A stretch of 64,000 bases of DNA from assembly GCF_000283155.1 (NCBI RefSeq), contig NW_004454209.1:15745738-15809737 (forward strand). Reading direction: 5' to 3'. Of the stretch, positions 35,191 through 46,896 are shown one piece after another (the first letter of the stretch is position 1; each line of letters opens with the position of its first letter). The position numbers were made by a program, and so were the translations under genes. The notes beneath the pieces were generated by a model that made no database searches, had not been told where the DNA came from, and saw only the letters and a program-made list of their open reading frames with translations. This DNA comes from Ceratotherium simum simum. Taxonomy: Eukaryota; Chordata; Mammalia; Perissodactyla; Rhinocerotidae.

Positions 35191-36047
35191 TCTTAATTCT
35201 GGAGCATGTTATTGCATTTAAAGGATTCTTCTTATCACAAACTGTCTCTCTGTACTATTCAGGTTGTCTGAGGCCTATTCACAAACTTTATATCCAGGCT
35301 GGTTCTATACTTGAATCAAACCAATCTAGCCTCTGGGACTGGTCTCTCTACATCCAAGTGGTCCCAAAGGCTGACACTGTTTTCCAGGATCCTGTCTATT
35401 TCACATCACTGCCCCTCCAGGATTAACCGAAGACCATCAACTCTACATATCTCAAAGGCCTGCACCCCAGTGAAACTTCTGCTGAAACACCTTTTTAGTT
35501 TCTATTTCCAGTTCATTTTTTGACCTTCATAGCTCAGGTTATCAGCTTCATTAATTACTCCAGTTCTCTAATCATTGCATTATTTGCCTTTTCGCTTCTT
35601 CCTTTCTTATAGCATGAAGAAAATTAAAACTAGAAAGGTAAAGCATCTTTCACATACAGTAATGGCAATATATACATAGCAGTAGGGGTCACTTTCGCAA
35701 TGAGTGGAATAATTTCGATTTTCAACATGTTATATTTCAAAATTTTGGTGGTGCCTTGCAAGCAACTGAAAATCTAATCTGATAACAGAGTAAATGATTA
35801 GGTCTGAGAATATGGATCTGGAAGCATTTATACATAAGACCCAATGAAATCTATATGAATAAAGAGTTCAATGGTGCAAATATGAAATAAAAAGCAGTTG
35901 GTCAGTGTTAAATTATATAATAATTTCTATCTTAGACAATTTCTATTGTTATTTTACATCATCAATATTTACCGTTGTAATATTCATAGGATGTTAAGGC
36001 ATATTATACTTATTTAGAAAAAATTTCACAGTAAATAGTGAATAGAT
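35191..36047. other. No gene seen
   Basis: Unassigned. 35230-35500 has pyrimidine-rich text that could be diverged L2, but this is not convincing. Confidence 0.35.
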
Positions 36048-36300
36048 TTTAAGTCAGACAGACCTAGATTGAAGAATTAATCAGTTCTATCTTTTGCTAG
36101 ATGTGTGAACACAGACAAGTTAGCTTCATTCTTCTCAGTCTCAGTTTTCCCATCTGTAAATAGGGGTAATAATAACACCTATATTGAAGTTGCTCTTGTA
36201 AAGTTTAGATTAAAGCAAATTAAACGATACAACATATGTACAGCTGTTAGGAGAGTCCCTAACAGTTAGTAGCATTTAATAAATAGTAGATGCTGTATTA
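36048..36300 (+). mobile_element. MIR SINE
   Basis: 'taagtcagacagacctagat', 'tgctagatgtgtgaacacag', 'cagttttcccatctgtaaat' and 'aggggtaataataacaccta' in the right order. Confidence 0.88.
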
Positions 36301-38875
36301 AAAGATAACTAATGATTTAAATGTTTGTAGTCCAGATCTATATGTATATTTTCCAAGACTTTTTGTTTCTATAATCCCTTACTTCATCGTTGAATACAAG
36401 TTATGTTCCTACTCAAATGAGTAGCTGAAGAAAGAGAAAGAAGTCAAACATATTATTATTTTCCAACCTACCATAGTCAGATGAACTTGCTGAATTGTTC
36501 AAGTGATTTTTCAGTCTACTTAATATTAAGACTCATACTCATTGATATTTTTATAGTATAATAATTATGGTACATTTTCCCTGATTGTGGAAAGTAATTT
36601 ATTCCTTTCAAAATATATAAGTATTAAGTTAGAATTTAAATACAAATTTTGATTAATACTATAAATTACTGATAACTTGCACTTTTGTTTAATATTTATT
36701 AAGAATAATATGTGACCAGAGTTAATTGCTTCATCTTCCTGAAAATTGAAGAATTAACGGTATAAAGAGGCATTTATTCTTGTACTTGGAAGCCAAATGT
36801 ATCCTTCTGAAGTGCGAATCAATAATTATTTACTAAATGTGGTAAGTGTAAACAAATAATATGAATAATTCAGTTTTCAAGTTGAGTGGCAGGATGGTGG
36901 AATAAAAACGCAGATGTAGCAGGCATTTTTAAATTGTAGGTATTAATCAATTTTTCCTTACCTAAATAATTCAAAATGGAACTATTCATTTAAAGATGGT
37001 TCTGTAGTTATAAACTCAGTAACTGAAAAATCCAAAATGTTATATTCATCCTTGCAAGTAGGTACTCTCCCATTAGCTAAGAACAAGTGATGATTTATGT
37101 TGGATGAGGAAAATGCTGATTTGATTTGCTAACATTTACATATTTCCTGGAAGGTGAGAAGACTGGTAAAAATTTTAGTGGAATGATAGATGTACTAAAC
37201 TCCTTTTTAATGGGAGTTATTGCCAGTTTCTTATGGCCTAGTTTTCTCAGTTACTATATTTGAGCGTGATAGGGTTTTGCTATATCACTCTCTTTAGTCC
37301 TCATGCCACCAAGAAGTATTATAGGTGGAACCATGTTATAGCAATTTTTGTCTGGCACTTACAATAATTGAATCTCTTTGGATGGGATCCAAGAATAAAA
37401 TCTTGCTATACCAAACTTCACACCATGAGGGGTTGTGTTATAATGAGACTCTGATGTACATGTAATTTCTTTGATGGGTTATGAAAGGATCTTGATCCCT
37501 GGTCAGTAAATTCATTGTCAAGTCGTTCACTCTTTGAAAGATTCAGAATTTATTTCTTGCTTCAGAGGATAATTTCTAGCCACAAAGGTAAGTTTTTACG
37601 TGATTATTTGAAAATGAAAATAATCTTTTTCCTCCCTGCCCCACCTCATGCCAGTAAGAGAAATTGATTCTCAGAGAATTTTCAGATCTTAGGATTAGGA
37701 GTTCATTATACCTCCTGGAAGATATAGTGGTGTTAGTACTATCCTTTCCATTTTGAAGGAAAGAGGGAGAAGAGAGAGCTAAGAAAGATAAAGAGGTGTG
37801 CAAAGTATCATCCCAGCACGTTATAATATCTTGTTTTTGTTTGATATTGCTAGGTTACTTCATTTAAATCTCATTTATACCTAAAATAAGCCACAGAGTC
37901 ATTATTTTTATTTTGCATTTTTAATTTTTTAAAAAAAGAAAAAGTTATCCATTAATTTCTAGTGGCCTCTCAGTATATTGTACTCCTCCAAAATTGTCCA
38001 CATTGGATCAGAATTCTAGTTGATTTTTTTTTTTTTATCCCAAAACAGTGATGTGAACATGTCAAATGACTTAGTGGTTCATCTGGCACAAGTAACTGAA
38101 AATTTGAATGCTTATCTGAACTTTATCTGAACTATCTTGAGTTTTCTTGGGTCTGTAAAATTGGAACTGAAATCTCATGGAAACTGGCTTTCTCAAGAAA
38201 TTTTTGGTGAGCCAGAAATACTGTGAGAGCAGCTTTTCCTGTGGTGTTTTGGCAATTTTTGCTTTGGCCCCAGATCGAACCAGGAAGTTCAGAGGTAAAT
38301 GAGAATGAAAAATAACAAAATGGTAACTGATCTTTTTTTTTTTTTTTTGATACTTCAGAAAGGTTCATTTCAAAATTCTTTTAAGAACATATCGAGTCAG
38401 TCTTAACAACTATAGGCCTCATAATATGCATTAAGAGAAATTTGGCATGCTATTAACAATTCAGTCCCTCTGTGGTAAAGAAGAAGGAAATTAAAAATTA
38501 CCATTTCCTCTTGTTTTTCACACTGTTTGACTAAAAAGTCATTTATGGAATTGCAGATTCTATAGAATTATTGGTCAGTTTAATTAGCATATTTCCCCTG
38601 CCATTAGCGATGACATGGCAGATACTTTAATGAATTAATATCAACTTCCCTTACTGTTCCTTAATTCAAATTCTTACCACCAGGTAGATTGCATTTCCAT
38701 GGGTGTTCATATTTAGAAGGTTAGAGCTTATCATTAGCAGAGTTTTTAGCAGATGGTTCATCACAGATCTTCGTGGAAATCAAGTTTCTATTTGTAAGCC
38801 AAATCCATCTAGAAGATGCAGGAATTATGTTCACAGAAGCATCCTGAAGGAGAGGGAGATTCTTGTATATTAAGG
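36301..38875. other. Unassigned A+T-rich DNA
   Basis: About 2.6 kb with no named repeat and no coding exon. Poly(T) runs at 38023-38036 and 38332-38349. Small frames at 37576-37803 and 38132-38368 have no domain. Confidence 0.4.
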
Positions 38876-39042
38876 CAGTAATTCTCAAACCTTGGTCTAT
38901 TTGTGGCACCTTTAAATAGAGATGCCCTGACCCAACCCTAGTCTACTAAGTCCAAATCACTGATGGTGGAGCCCATGGTGCTGTATTTTTATCTCACTTC
39001 ACTGGTAGTTTTGATGTGTACCAAAGTTGGCATCATGCACCG
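38876..39042 (+). mobile_element. MER5A-like hAT (Charlie) DNA transposon relic
   Basis: Starts 'cagtaattctcaaaccttgg', the diverged MER5A 5' inverted repeat. It continues with 'gccctgacccaaccctagtc' and 'aagtccaaatcactgatggt', then a right part 'gttttgatgtgtaccaaagt'. Non-autonomous, long dead. Confidence 0.7.
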
Positions 39043-39144
39043 CTCATAAGTGTTTGCTTATGGTTCTTATGTTCTTAAGGGGTCATGAGCTTTTCACCAA
39101 ATTGTAAAAAGCAATTCAAGATGACAAATTATATTTATATAAGA

Positions 39145-39352
39145 CTTGACTACTTTATTTCATACACTATTCTCTTTAATCCTTACCAAAAACTGCATGA
39201 GAAGACTATTACTATCGTTCTCATTTTACAGTTGAAGGGACTGAGGCTCAGAGAGTTTCAATAATTTTCCCAGTTACTAAGTGATGGAGTTGAAACTCAA
39301 ATCCTACTCTTTTGCCTTGAAGCTCTGGATTTTTTCCACTATAACACCAATG
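39145..39352 (-). mobile_element. MIR SINE
   Basis: 'tctcattttacagttgaagg', 'gactgaggctcagagagttt', 'tgatggagttgaaactcaaa' and 'cactataacacca' follow the reversed MIR. Confidence 0.85.
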
Positions 39353-40080
39353 TACTGCAAGCAGAGAAAAGAGGAACACCTGTTCCTACTATTTAAGAAA
39401 ATTAAAAAGAGATATATTATCCAAGAAAGATATACCATTATAAACAATAATAAGTATTTGACAGACATTTGTTCCTGAATGACTTAATTACCAAAAGAGA
39501 CAGAAAGGTAATTGAAACAGAGTCCACAGATAACTTTTCTCAGATACTATTCCAATATGTGAGAGCTCAATAGATCCTTCATGATAGACTATTGACTTGA
39601 AGTTTTTGTTCTCTTTGCAAGCCTTCGCAAATCATAGCAATGAAAGGGCTAATTGTCAATTCTGAAGGCTGTGTTGTCAGCCACTTGGAAGGGTCTATCT
39701 GTCTTGTTAGCCACTTCATTAATTCTATGTCCATTTTTGTACAGAAGCTTGGACAACAAAGGGACCAGAAGCCATCCTGAGTTATTCCATTTTAATTTAA
39801 TAATATATAATTCCTGTGGTGTTCTGAAAGGCCAAAGTTTAAAAACATCTGAAAATTTTCAAAAATTTTGATTAAATTAATGCCTCCAAACTACTCTTAC
39901 TTCCTTGTTTTTGCTGGCCACATTTTAAAAGCCATTCACCTTCAGTGACCTAAAGGACTGGACTTTAAATAAATGATACCCTTCAGATCAGTTGTGTCTG
40001 CTCTGTGATTGTACAAGATTGGCATCCATCAGCCTGGCCTTCATCCCAGGCGTTCATTTGGAATTCAGTCGCATAGGATA

Positions 40081-40105
40081 GGGCAGGGGCAGGGGGCCGT
40101 GAGGG
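40081..40105 (+). other. G-quadruplex motif
   Basis: Guanine runs of 3, 4, 5 and 3 separated by CA, CA and CCGTGA: 'gggcaggggcaggggg' followed by 'ccgtgaggg'. It meets the G3+N1-7 rule on the plus strand. Confidence 0.8.
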
Positions 40106-41006
40106 CAGAGAGGGATGATTTCCAAGCTCAGAGAGAATCAGGGAGAGAAGCCCATCCCAAGAGGAGAAAAGTAAGTGGAGTTTGCGTGTAACTAAACTAA
40201 GAAGTGTATAAGGTTTCTGAAAAACAACAAAGTGTGTACAAGTTACAACAGACTTCCCTTCGGCAGGTTTAGTGAGTGCAGTTGGCACTCCTACAAAAGA
40301 TAACCTAACCTGACACTAACCCTGCCAGTAGTTCAGGGATAATATTTTCACTAGGATGAACTGCTCTTGAACTGTTTCTGTAATTTATTTGGTGCAAACA
40401 GGCTTTCCTTCAACATCAGACATGCATGTCTTATGGCCACCCATTTGTTTATTGTAAAAACATATTTATTATAGCCAATGCAAGCAAAACCCTGCTTTAC
40501 AGTGGTGTTTGAATTCCCCTGAAGCCTTCTCGTACTGTGTACCACAGGCCCGATGATGAAGTATACGCAAGCTTGTTCCAAACCATGTCCCATATTTTCT
40601 TTGGACTTATTTTCAAAATCTATTGCTAAAGAGCAACTCCTAGTGTTTTATGACCTTTTACTGTGATGGTGCTTATCCCTTGGACTTGAAATGTTCATTT
40701 TCCTTTTTTTGACGAAAATATCGTGTGCCTGAGAATCCAGCCAGAAAATGGACTTTGGGCTAAATGGAAGGAAAGGAGAACAGCTGACTGGACATGATAG
40801 AACAGACATGTTTTAGAAAACCACAGGAGTGTACTAAAGATTAGTCAGTAGAATCTATGTAAAGTACCACAATGTATTATCTGTTTCATTATCATCATTG
40901 TCAGTAATATCATTTATCCTACATTAAGCTGCCAATAGTTAGCTTCTGGACTGATCCTGAAGATAAAGGAGGCCTTGCATGATTCTAGAGATGATGGCTT
41001 CTGTGG

Positions 41007-41065
41007 ACATTAATTCATTCCAGAAATATTTTCTTGAGCGGCTACTATGTGCCAGGCCAGTAAAC
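41007..41065 (-). mobile_element. LINE-2 3' end fragment
   Basis: 'aattcattccagaaatattt' and 'ctactatgtgccaggccagt' are the reversed L2 3' terminus. Confidence 0.55.
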
Positions 41066-42693
41066 AATCCAGAAAAAAAATATCGTTTCCTTTGCCAAAT
41101 CCAATTATTCATTTTCTCTTTGGAACTACTCAATCCTCATCTTGTATTAGTAAAGCAAATTGTTTTGGGTTCATTCCCAAACTTTTGGATGCCAACTATC
41201 TTTTTAGGATGCCAAAAGAGTCCAAAGTTCTAATAAGCATTTTTAGATTTCATTTATAACCATGGTAAGAAAAGGAAATGGGGACTGATTCATCTACTCT
41301 CCTGGCCAAAGAACATTTTGGATAGAGTTGAAGTGATTCTATGGAAGAATTAATACTTCTTTAATAATATATAGTAGGAGTGTTGCTAGCACATACGACA
41401 CCTTTGTGCAAATTAGAAAAAAGTACCCCTTCCTCATGACACTTTACTTCAGTAGGGAATATTGTTATAATAAATATGCAAATCCATGACATCTGTATCA
41501 TGTGTTTCCTTGTGCAGTACACGACTTGCTCAACTATATGCAGTGACTCTATATAATGGCTATTTCAGACAGTTTGGATGGACTGCAAACAAATCAAAAC
41601 AACACCTCAATACTAATGTGTGTCCTCCTAACAAACAACATCTGCTAGTAATAGTCTATGTTATTCTCTCCCGAGCACATATTTAGTTGGGAACTGGAGC
41701 TTATCTCCAGCATTTAAACAAAAGCTCTTTTTACTACTCTTTCTCACTAAACACCACTTCCTCTGTAAATTTCCCTAGATTTTTTCTCACTTGAAAGCTC
41801 TGCTCCTCTGATTAATCTAATTTAATTTTGCTTTGCTACTCATAGATTATAACCCATTCTGGCTAACTTCTTTTTAAGATATCCTCCTCAAAATCAAATG
41901 GATGAGGAAGTCCATGAATTATCTGACCGTGAGGTACTCAATCACTGAACTATATATCTGAACAGTGTGTCATGGAAATTCTAGAACCCCATAATCCCAA
42001 ACAAAAAAATGCATATTTATTTTCCTGCCCTTATCCTAACTGTACTTTCTGTCACATTTGTTACGTACTTACATGGCAGAAAGAGGAAAGTGAATACAAA
42101 ATAAATTAGCCAGGGTCTCATTTTCTTTTCTAGCTTCAACATCTAGTTACCAGAAAACCCCAACATCTAAAACTGTAGATTGGTTTTATACTCAGGCACT
42201 CATCTCACAGATTTTGGTAAGACAAAACTGTTTGGTTGATTTCAAAGTGTCAACTTCTAAAAACATGAGCTTATCTCATATTTATCTCAATCTAAGATTT
42301 ATCTGGAATGACCTGATATATACAATGCCTCCTACTGAACACATGAATCCTTCAAATGTCGAGAGACATTTACATAGTGTCCCATAGTACCCATAGTTGA
42401 CAGAGTCATTTGGGGAGCCTGAGGGACAAAATAGGCAATAATTCTCATAAAATTTTACCAAGAAGTTTGGATTTGGAAAGTCTGGTTTGTTTATCAACCA
42501 TCAATTGGTTAGTTCTGTGACACAACGAGAAAGAAACTTTACCAACTGGCATTATTCATTCCTTCTTTTCTACCTCCCCATTTATTTCTACTTTAAAATC
42601 ATACACTAGTTTGTGGCATGGCCATTCCAACACATGTAGCAGGAAGTTGCTACCTATCGAAGACTAATATAGTACATTAAATGTATCAGTCCT

Positions 42694-42926
42694 TGGGGCC
42701 GGCCCTGTGGCCTACTGGTTAAGTTCAGCGCTCTCTGCTCTGGTGGCCCAGGTTCAGTTCCTGGGTGCCAACCAACGTCACTCATTGGCAGCCATGCTGT
42801 GGTGGCAATCCACATACAAAATAGAGGAAGATTGGCACAGATGTTAGCACAGGGCAAATCTTCCTCAAGCAAAAAATAGGAAGATTGGCAACAGATGTTA
42901 GCTCAGGGTGAATCTTCCTCAACAAA

Positions 42927-42955
<29 letters not shown>
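42694..42955 (+). mobile_element. ERE SINE with AT-repeat tail
   Basis: Starts 'ggggccggccctgtggccta' and has both tail modules ('gatgttagcacagggc', 'gatgttagctcagggtg'). The A-rich tail has evolved into a TA dinucleotide repeat (42936-42958). The flanks 'tatcagtcct' (42684-42693) and 'tatctgtcct' (42956-42965) form a 10-bp target-site duplication with one mismatch. Confidence 0.92.
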
Positions 42956-42958
<3 letters not shown>

Positions 42959-42965
42959 CTGTCCT

Positions 42966-43874
42966 CAATTATTTGGACAAAATAAACATGTATGTATACA
43001 GTAGGGATTAGGAGAGTTTCTTTTTGTCCCCTGAGCTGTGCTCCAAAAACCCCAAGAGCTTCCATAGAAGAGACTTAAGGGTTGCAAGGAGTTAAGATAA
43101 GGGACCTAGCAAGTGAGCTCCATGGCATCTCATTCCCATTTCAATCAGAAGAGCTCTGCTTTTATGTGTCTAATGACTTTGATTTACGTATAAGATTTCA
43201 TTTGAGGAAAGATTCAGCAACTGCAACAAATTTAAAACTCATTTGCTTTGGAAAGGCTTTGGCCTATAATCCTTAAGTAATTCCTGTATATCTTCTCCAT
43301 TCCAACCTTTGCCTGCATCTAAATCCTCATCTCCTCAAGGGCAGGCATTGTGTTGTAACCAACTCCTTAGCTGACATAATGCTTCTTAAATAAATAGTTA
43401 CACGATAAAACCCTTAAAGTAATTTTATTAACATATACTGAAAATCAACTAGCCATCACATTTTTAATACAATTTCTAGGGATATTGGTTAGATTTAGAT
43501 TGATTAAGACTGGTCAGAGATGAATATGGCAATCATAATTATAAAGTAAATAATTTTTGAAGAAGAACAATTGTTGTAAAAACTTTGATGAATGCCTGGC
43601 CTGCCTGCATGGCATTTTCTTGAAATGGCATTTCATGTTCTGAAATACTGGATGACTCTAAAAGCAGCACTGTTTCGAGGAACATTATTTATTACTTAAT
43701 TACCCTTCTACTTCCTTTTGCATTGGTCCAAGTATACTTATTTATTTGTCATCTAAGAGAAGAAGGAACTAGCTTTGCTTTTCATGTTTTGTAGAACGTA
43801 GTCTGAAAAAAATGTTCTTATACATTCAATGCCCAGCCTGTTACAAAAAGGAAAAGTGGAGATTGTACTACTGA
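42966..43874. other. No gene seen
   Basis: Unassigned; 43340-43400 may be a worn L2 3' end ('caagggcaggcattgtgttg'). Confidence 0.4.
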
Positions 43875-44160
43875 TCTCCAATATCCATCCCCTTGAAGCC
43901 AGGCAGAGCCATGTGACTTGCTTTCACTGATGAAATGTGACAGGAAGTCTCACACATTCCTTCCCTGTGGAAGCTTTAAGGGATTATATGTGCTCTCCTC
44001 TTCTCTTTTCCTCCTGTGCAGTTATCAGCAATGATGCTTGTCCCTGAGTAAGGCTGATAATGAGGAACAGAGACCCAGATGACCACCATGGGCCTGTAAT
44101 GTGAGTAGGAAATACAAACAACAATAACAGCAACAACTTTGGTGTTTTAAGCATAGAAAT
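43875..44160 (+). mobile_element. LTR relic, MaLR/MLT1-like
   Basis: 'agagccatgtgacttgcttt', 'cactgatgaaatgtgacagg', 'gaagctttaagggattatat' and near the end 'aactttggtgttttaagcat' follow the order of an MLT1-type LTR. The 116-codon minus-strand frame (44025-44375) is antisense to it. Confidence 0.55.
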
Positions 44161-46684
44161 GAGAGAGAAAAAGTGGTTTGGGGACATATATTTTTATTTT
44201 CGTATGTGGAATACAAATCCAAATGTGTTATCAGACTCTTGTGGTCTTCTTGTGATCTGGCCCAAGTCACTATGTACAAAAACAAAACACACTGGTTTCC
44301 AGTCCCCCCAAAACTCAGAGAAGGGGGAGATAGAACTGGTGCAGCTGTGGCAACAACCTTATTGTTAGAGAACAAGGGTATCTAATTTATAAGTGCCTAG
44401 GAAGGTTGGGTATGAAAAAAAGAAGCTATGTATATCAGGGCAGGGAATTTTTCACTTAGCAGGAAACTGTTCTTGTGTATGTTTGTTGATTAGTTATTTT
44501 GTCTTCAAAAATCTGGATGTAAATTTAAATCTCTCATTTTTAATAATTTAACTAGAATTATTGAGTTCTAGAGTCTAGATTTAATGCTACCTTGGACCAG
44601 CTTGCTTTAATTGTTGGGAGACCTAGCATTCAACCCTTTCCAATCCACGGATTACTTGTGCACCCGTGATGGAGAATATCTAAGTGTTCTTCTTGGTAAG
44701 CATTAATCACACCCCCATTACCTCCCATGGAAAACTTGCCAGGAGCCCAAGCCAATGTTTAGACTCTTAACTTTAATTCTGTCTCTCTCCCTCTCCAAGG
44801 TGGTATACAGTAACTTCTAAGATCAAATTGTTAGACAAGCAAAAACATATTCAGATTTCCGATAATTTTATCTTTCATTTTATGCCAAAGATATAAATTT
44901 ACTTCCAGCATTTGCTACAATCACATGGCCCTCCACAGCTACCCAAACAAGCAGCCAGCAGAAACAGGAAATTTAAGAAAACCCTATACTTCCACAAAAT
45001 GTAGCCTGAAATGTGTTGTGGGCCTGGGCCTCTCCCTACCAAACTGATAAACTATTTTATTTTTAAAAGTTGCGTATTAATCTAAATATACTTGATTCTT
45101 TATGTGACTAGAGGAAAAGACACTTCCAAGGATTGTAGTCTTTGATATGAAAATGTATGTGGACATACTTTTTCATCATTAATTCCCATGATATTTCAAA
45201 ATAATACCTTTTCATATCAGCTTACCAATTTCAAATAAAGCATAACTTTTGTATAATGGTCTTTATGGTAAGTGTATATTTTAGAATGAACTGTGACATT
45301 TCATCTGTACATTGTACATCATCACGTTTTCTGCTTATCATAGAGAAAAAAAATTTTTTCACAATTTTGCTCTGCTCTTTTTATTCATTATAGAATTTTC
45401 TTAACTGTAATTCTATACTAAGAAGTGATAATTTAGAAAAATAATATGATCTTGATATATATGTCAGAGGTTATAGGCAAGGCTCTAAAGTAAACTGCTC
45501 TTTATGCTTTGTAAGGACTATGGCCTTATTTCTAAAACTTGATTGAACAGGATTGAAAATAAGTTGTAGATAGTCATAAAGAAAGGAATGAATGTGACTA
45601 AAGAGTTATAAATCAAAGCAGTAAAGAAATTCAAAGGGAGTATTAAAAGTTTTTGTTCATAGAAAATCTTTAACATTTAAATACAGGATTTGCAGTTTTA
45701 AAATGGGTGAAATAAAGGAGATATTTTCATTCTCTTTTCTTATAAATTACATAAGTAAACAAAAAGAACAAAAAATGAAAACCTAAAACTCATATTCTAT
45801 GACAGTAAGAGATACCTTTAACTCTGTACCAACATAGGAAGAAGGCTGCCAAATCTTTTGAGGTAAAACAGGGGTGCAGGAAGATGCTGAGGGAGGGCTC
45901 CAGAGGCTGCAGATCTAATTTAAGGCTGGCAAAGCCCAGCTCTTCTTTGTCTGGGACAATATAGTTAGATAAATTGTCTAATAGCAAAAGCTTCCTTAGA
46001 CAGGGTTTGGTAAAAAAGAAGACGAGGGCGGAACTGAATGAAGAAATAAAAATACAAAGATAAGCCATGCTGTACAGAGGCAATCTGTGGATGAGGCAGG
46101 GTACAGGAAAAAGAATGCATTGTGAGAAGCTCTGAAATATCGATCTCTATTAGCTGGAGAGAAGTAACTCATTAATATCCACAAACTTGTATCATGAGTG
46201 AATTCTTGGTGGTCTAGAATATAGACCTAGCCCCTCTCTAACATATCATCCTACAGATAGGTAGTTCAGGAAGAAGTAATCTCATTCAAATAGTATTTAT
46301 TTTTTAAAAAAGAACTGGCATAGAACTATCCAAATATATTATAAAAAAAAAAAAGGAGAAAGAATGGCAGGTAATAAATCCTTACCGGATAAATATTTCT
46401 ATAGAGTTGTTAAAAAGCTGTGAACAAGTATTGGCCATGAATTTTAAAATGTTAAGAAGTTATTGCTTCTATTAAATAGGAATTCTGAGTACAGACGTGA
46501 GAGTGTAGGGAAAATAGGGTGATGCAGCAGAACACAATGAACCTTGGAATGGCAAGCTCAAAAGAAGTAGAAGGAAAACAAAACCATCACAGAAATAAAG
46601 GCCACATTGGAAGCAGCACAAAGAAGAATAGACTGTACTAAAAACGCAGTGAGTGGTGTGGAATACTGTAAAGGGAGCAAAGTA
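44161..46684. other. Unassigned, grading into old L1
   Basis: No gene or convincing repeat to about 46480. From there A-rich text ('cacagaaataaaggccacat') looks like the start of the sense-strand L1 cluster. The minus-strand frames at 45790-46184 have no domain. Confidence 0.4.
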
Positions 46685-46894
46685 CAGTCACGCACCGCAA
46701 AACGATGTTTCAGCCAATGATGGACCACATATACAATGGTGGCCCCAAGAGATTACTACGATGTAGCCTAGGTGTGTAGTAGGCTATACCATCTAGGTCT
46801 GTGTAAGTACACTCTATGATGTTTGCACAACAACGAAATCACCTAATGACACATTTCTCAGAACATATCCCCATTGTTAAAGGATGCATGACCA
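46685..46894. mobile_element. TA-flanked DNA transposon (Tigger/pogo-like)
   Basis: The ends 'cagtcacgcaccgcaaaacg' (left) and, read in reverse, 'tggtcatgcatcctttaaca' (right) are imperfect inverted repeats. The element is bounded by TA on both sides (46683-46684, 46895-46896), the target duplication of Tc1/mariner/pogo elements. Internal text such as 'gtagtaggctataccatcta' and 'caacgaaatcacctaatgac' matches a non-autonomous mammalian family I know by sequence but cannot name with certainty. About 210 bp, an internally deleted copy with no transposase. Confidence 0.8.
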
Positions 46895-46896
46895 TA

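Larger units (their letters stand above)
39353..42683. other. Unassigned non-coding DNA
   Basis: About 3.3 kb with only a short reversed L2 end (41007-41065) and a G-quadruplex motif (40081-40105) recognised. Small frames have no domain. A good splice-donor match 'aaagtaagtgg' occurs near 40167, but no partner or coding frame supports an exon. Confidence 0.4.
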
